Origin: Eretmocerus hayati
Taxonomy: Eukaryota; Arthropoda; Insecta; Hymenoptera; Aphelinidae
Length of the DNA stretch: 64,000 nt
Reading direction: 5' to 3'
Assembly: GCA_029851415.1 (NCBI GenBank)
Contig: CM056742.1
Span: forward strand, 159,283,121-159,347,120
The position numbers were made by a program, and so were the translations under genes. Shown in pieces: positions 63,848-64,000 of the stretch; the first letter of the stretch is position 1, and each line of letters begins with the position of its first letter. Under the pieces are notes generated by a model. The model was not told the DNA's origin. It made no database searches and saw nothing but the letters and a program-made list of their open reading frames with translations.

Positions 63848-64000
63848 GTACGTGGGTTAACTGTTGACTTGACTGTAATGGTCTTATGGATATATACTGA
63901 TATTGTTGAGGTATATAAAATAGCCGTTTACCCGATGGATGTGTTGGCTATACAGAGTCAGTAACTCTTGGCGAGGAATGAATGCGCCAACAGCGTGGGT

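Noticed and set aside
1..64000. CRISPR arrays, bacterial operons or prophage modules
   Set aside because: No regular spaced repeats of that type; gene structure is clearly that of an animal nuclear genome.

Overview
The window is nuclear DNA from an insect, most likely a hymenopteran. Genes have many short GT-AG introns (about 70-100 bp is common), the orthologues are insect or general metazoan, and the spacer DNA is AT-rich with CpG-containing patches, simple repeats and small DNA-transposon relics. The order assignment is inference. There is no rRNA, convincing tRNA, CRISPR array or bacterial-type operon.

Layout. At the left end on the minus strand are the first coding exon of the cofilin phosphatase slingshot (3566-3622) and a second candidate first exon (241-552); the rest of that gene lies outside the window. 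At 5.2-9.5 kb (minus) is a complete ionotropic receptor of about 717 residues in nine exons. At 10.5-25.0 kb (plus) are two tandem acyl-CoA oxidase 3 genes, each with eleven exons and the same intron phases, separated and invaded by mobile-element debris that includes a long-armed Tc1-type fold-back element. Tail to tail with the second copy is B3GLCT (25.2-27.3 kb, minus), which glucosylates O-fucose on thrombospondin repeats in the ER. Divergent from it is RNF10 (28.8-32.7 kb, plus). Then follows Hsc70-4 (33.7-37.4 kb, minus) with a TATA box and a perfect three-unit heat-shock element.

From 37.5 to 45.2 kb the DNA is gene-poor but holds a decayed receptor-like relic on the minus strand and a fold-back element. 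A 944-codon p120 RasGAP (RASA1/vap type) lies in one uninterrupted exon at 45.3-48.1 kb. Malectin, an ER N-glycan lectin, is at 51.2-52.3 kb. Facing it is the 3' part of a large acidic-then-basic protein with a PAM2 motif, resembling the microtubule-associated protein Map205 (54.5-57.9 kb, minus). The last 6 kb are non-coding apart from one probable exon at 63.75 kb of a gene that continues to the right.

I found no clear new multi-gene system. The most notable signals are: clusters of the 8-mer GAGCTTGC/GCAAGCTC in non-coding DNA (0.7-2.6 kb and 60.5-61.6 kb); the mosaic divergence of the ACOX3 pair, with an almost unchanged block in exon 10, a GC-AG intron, a changed GGHGY motif and different C-terminal peroxisomal tripeptides; and the intronless RasGAP among intron-rich neighbours.
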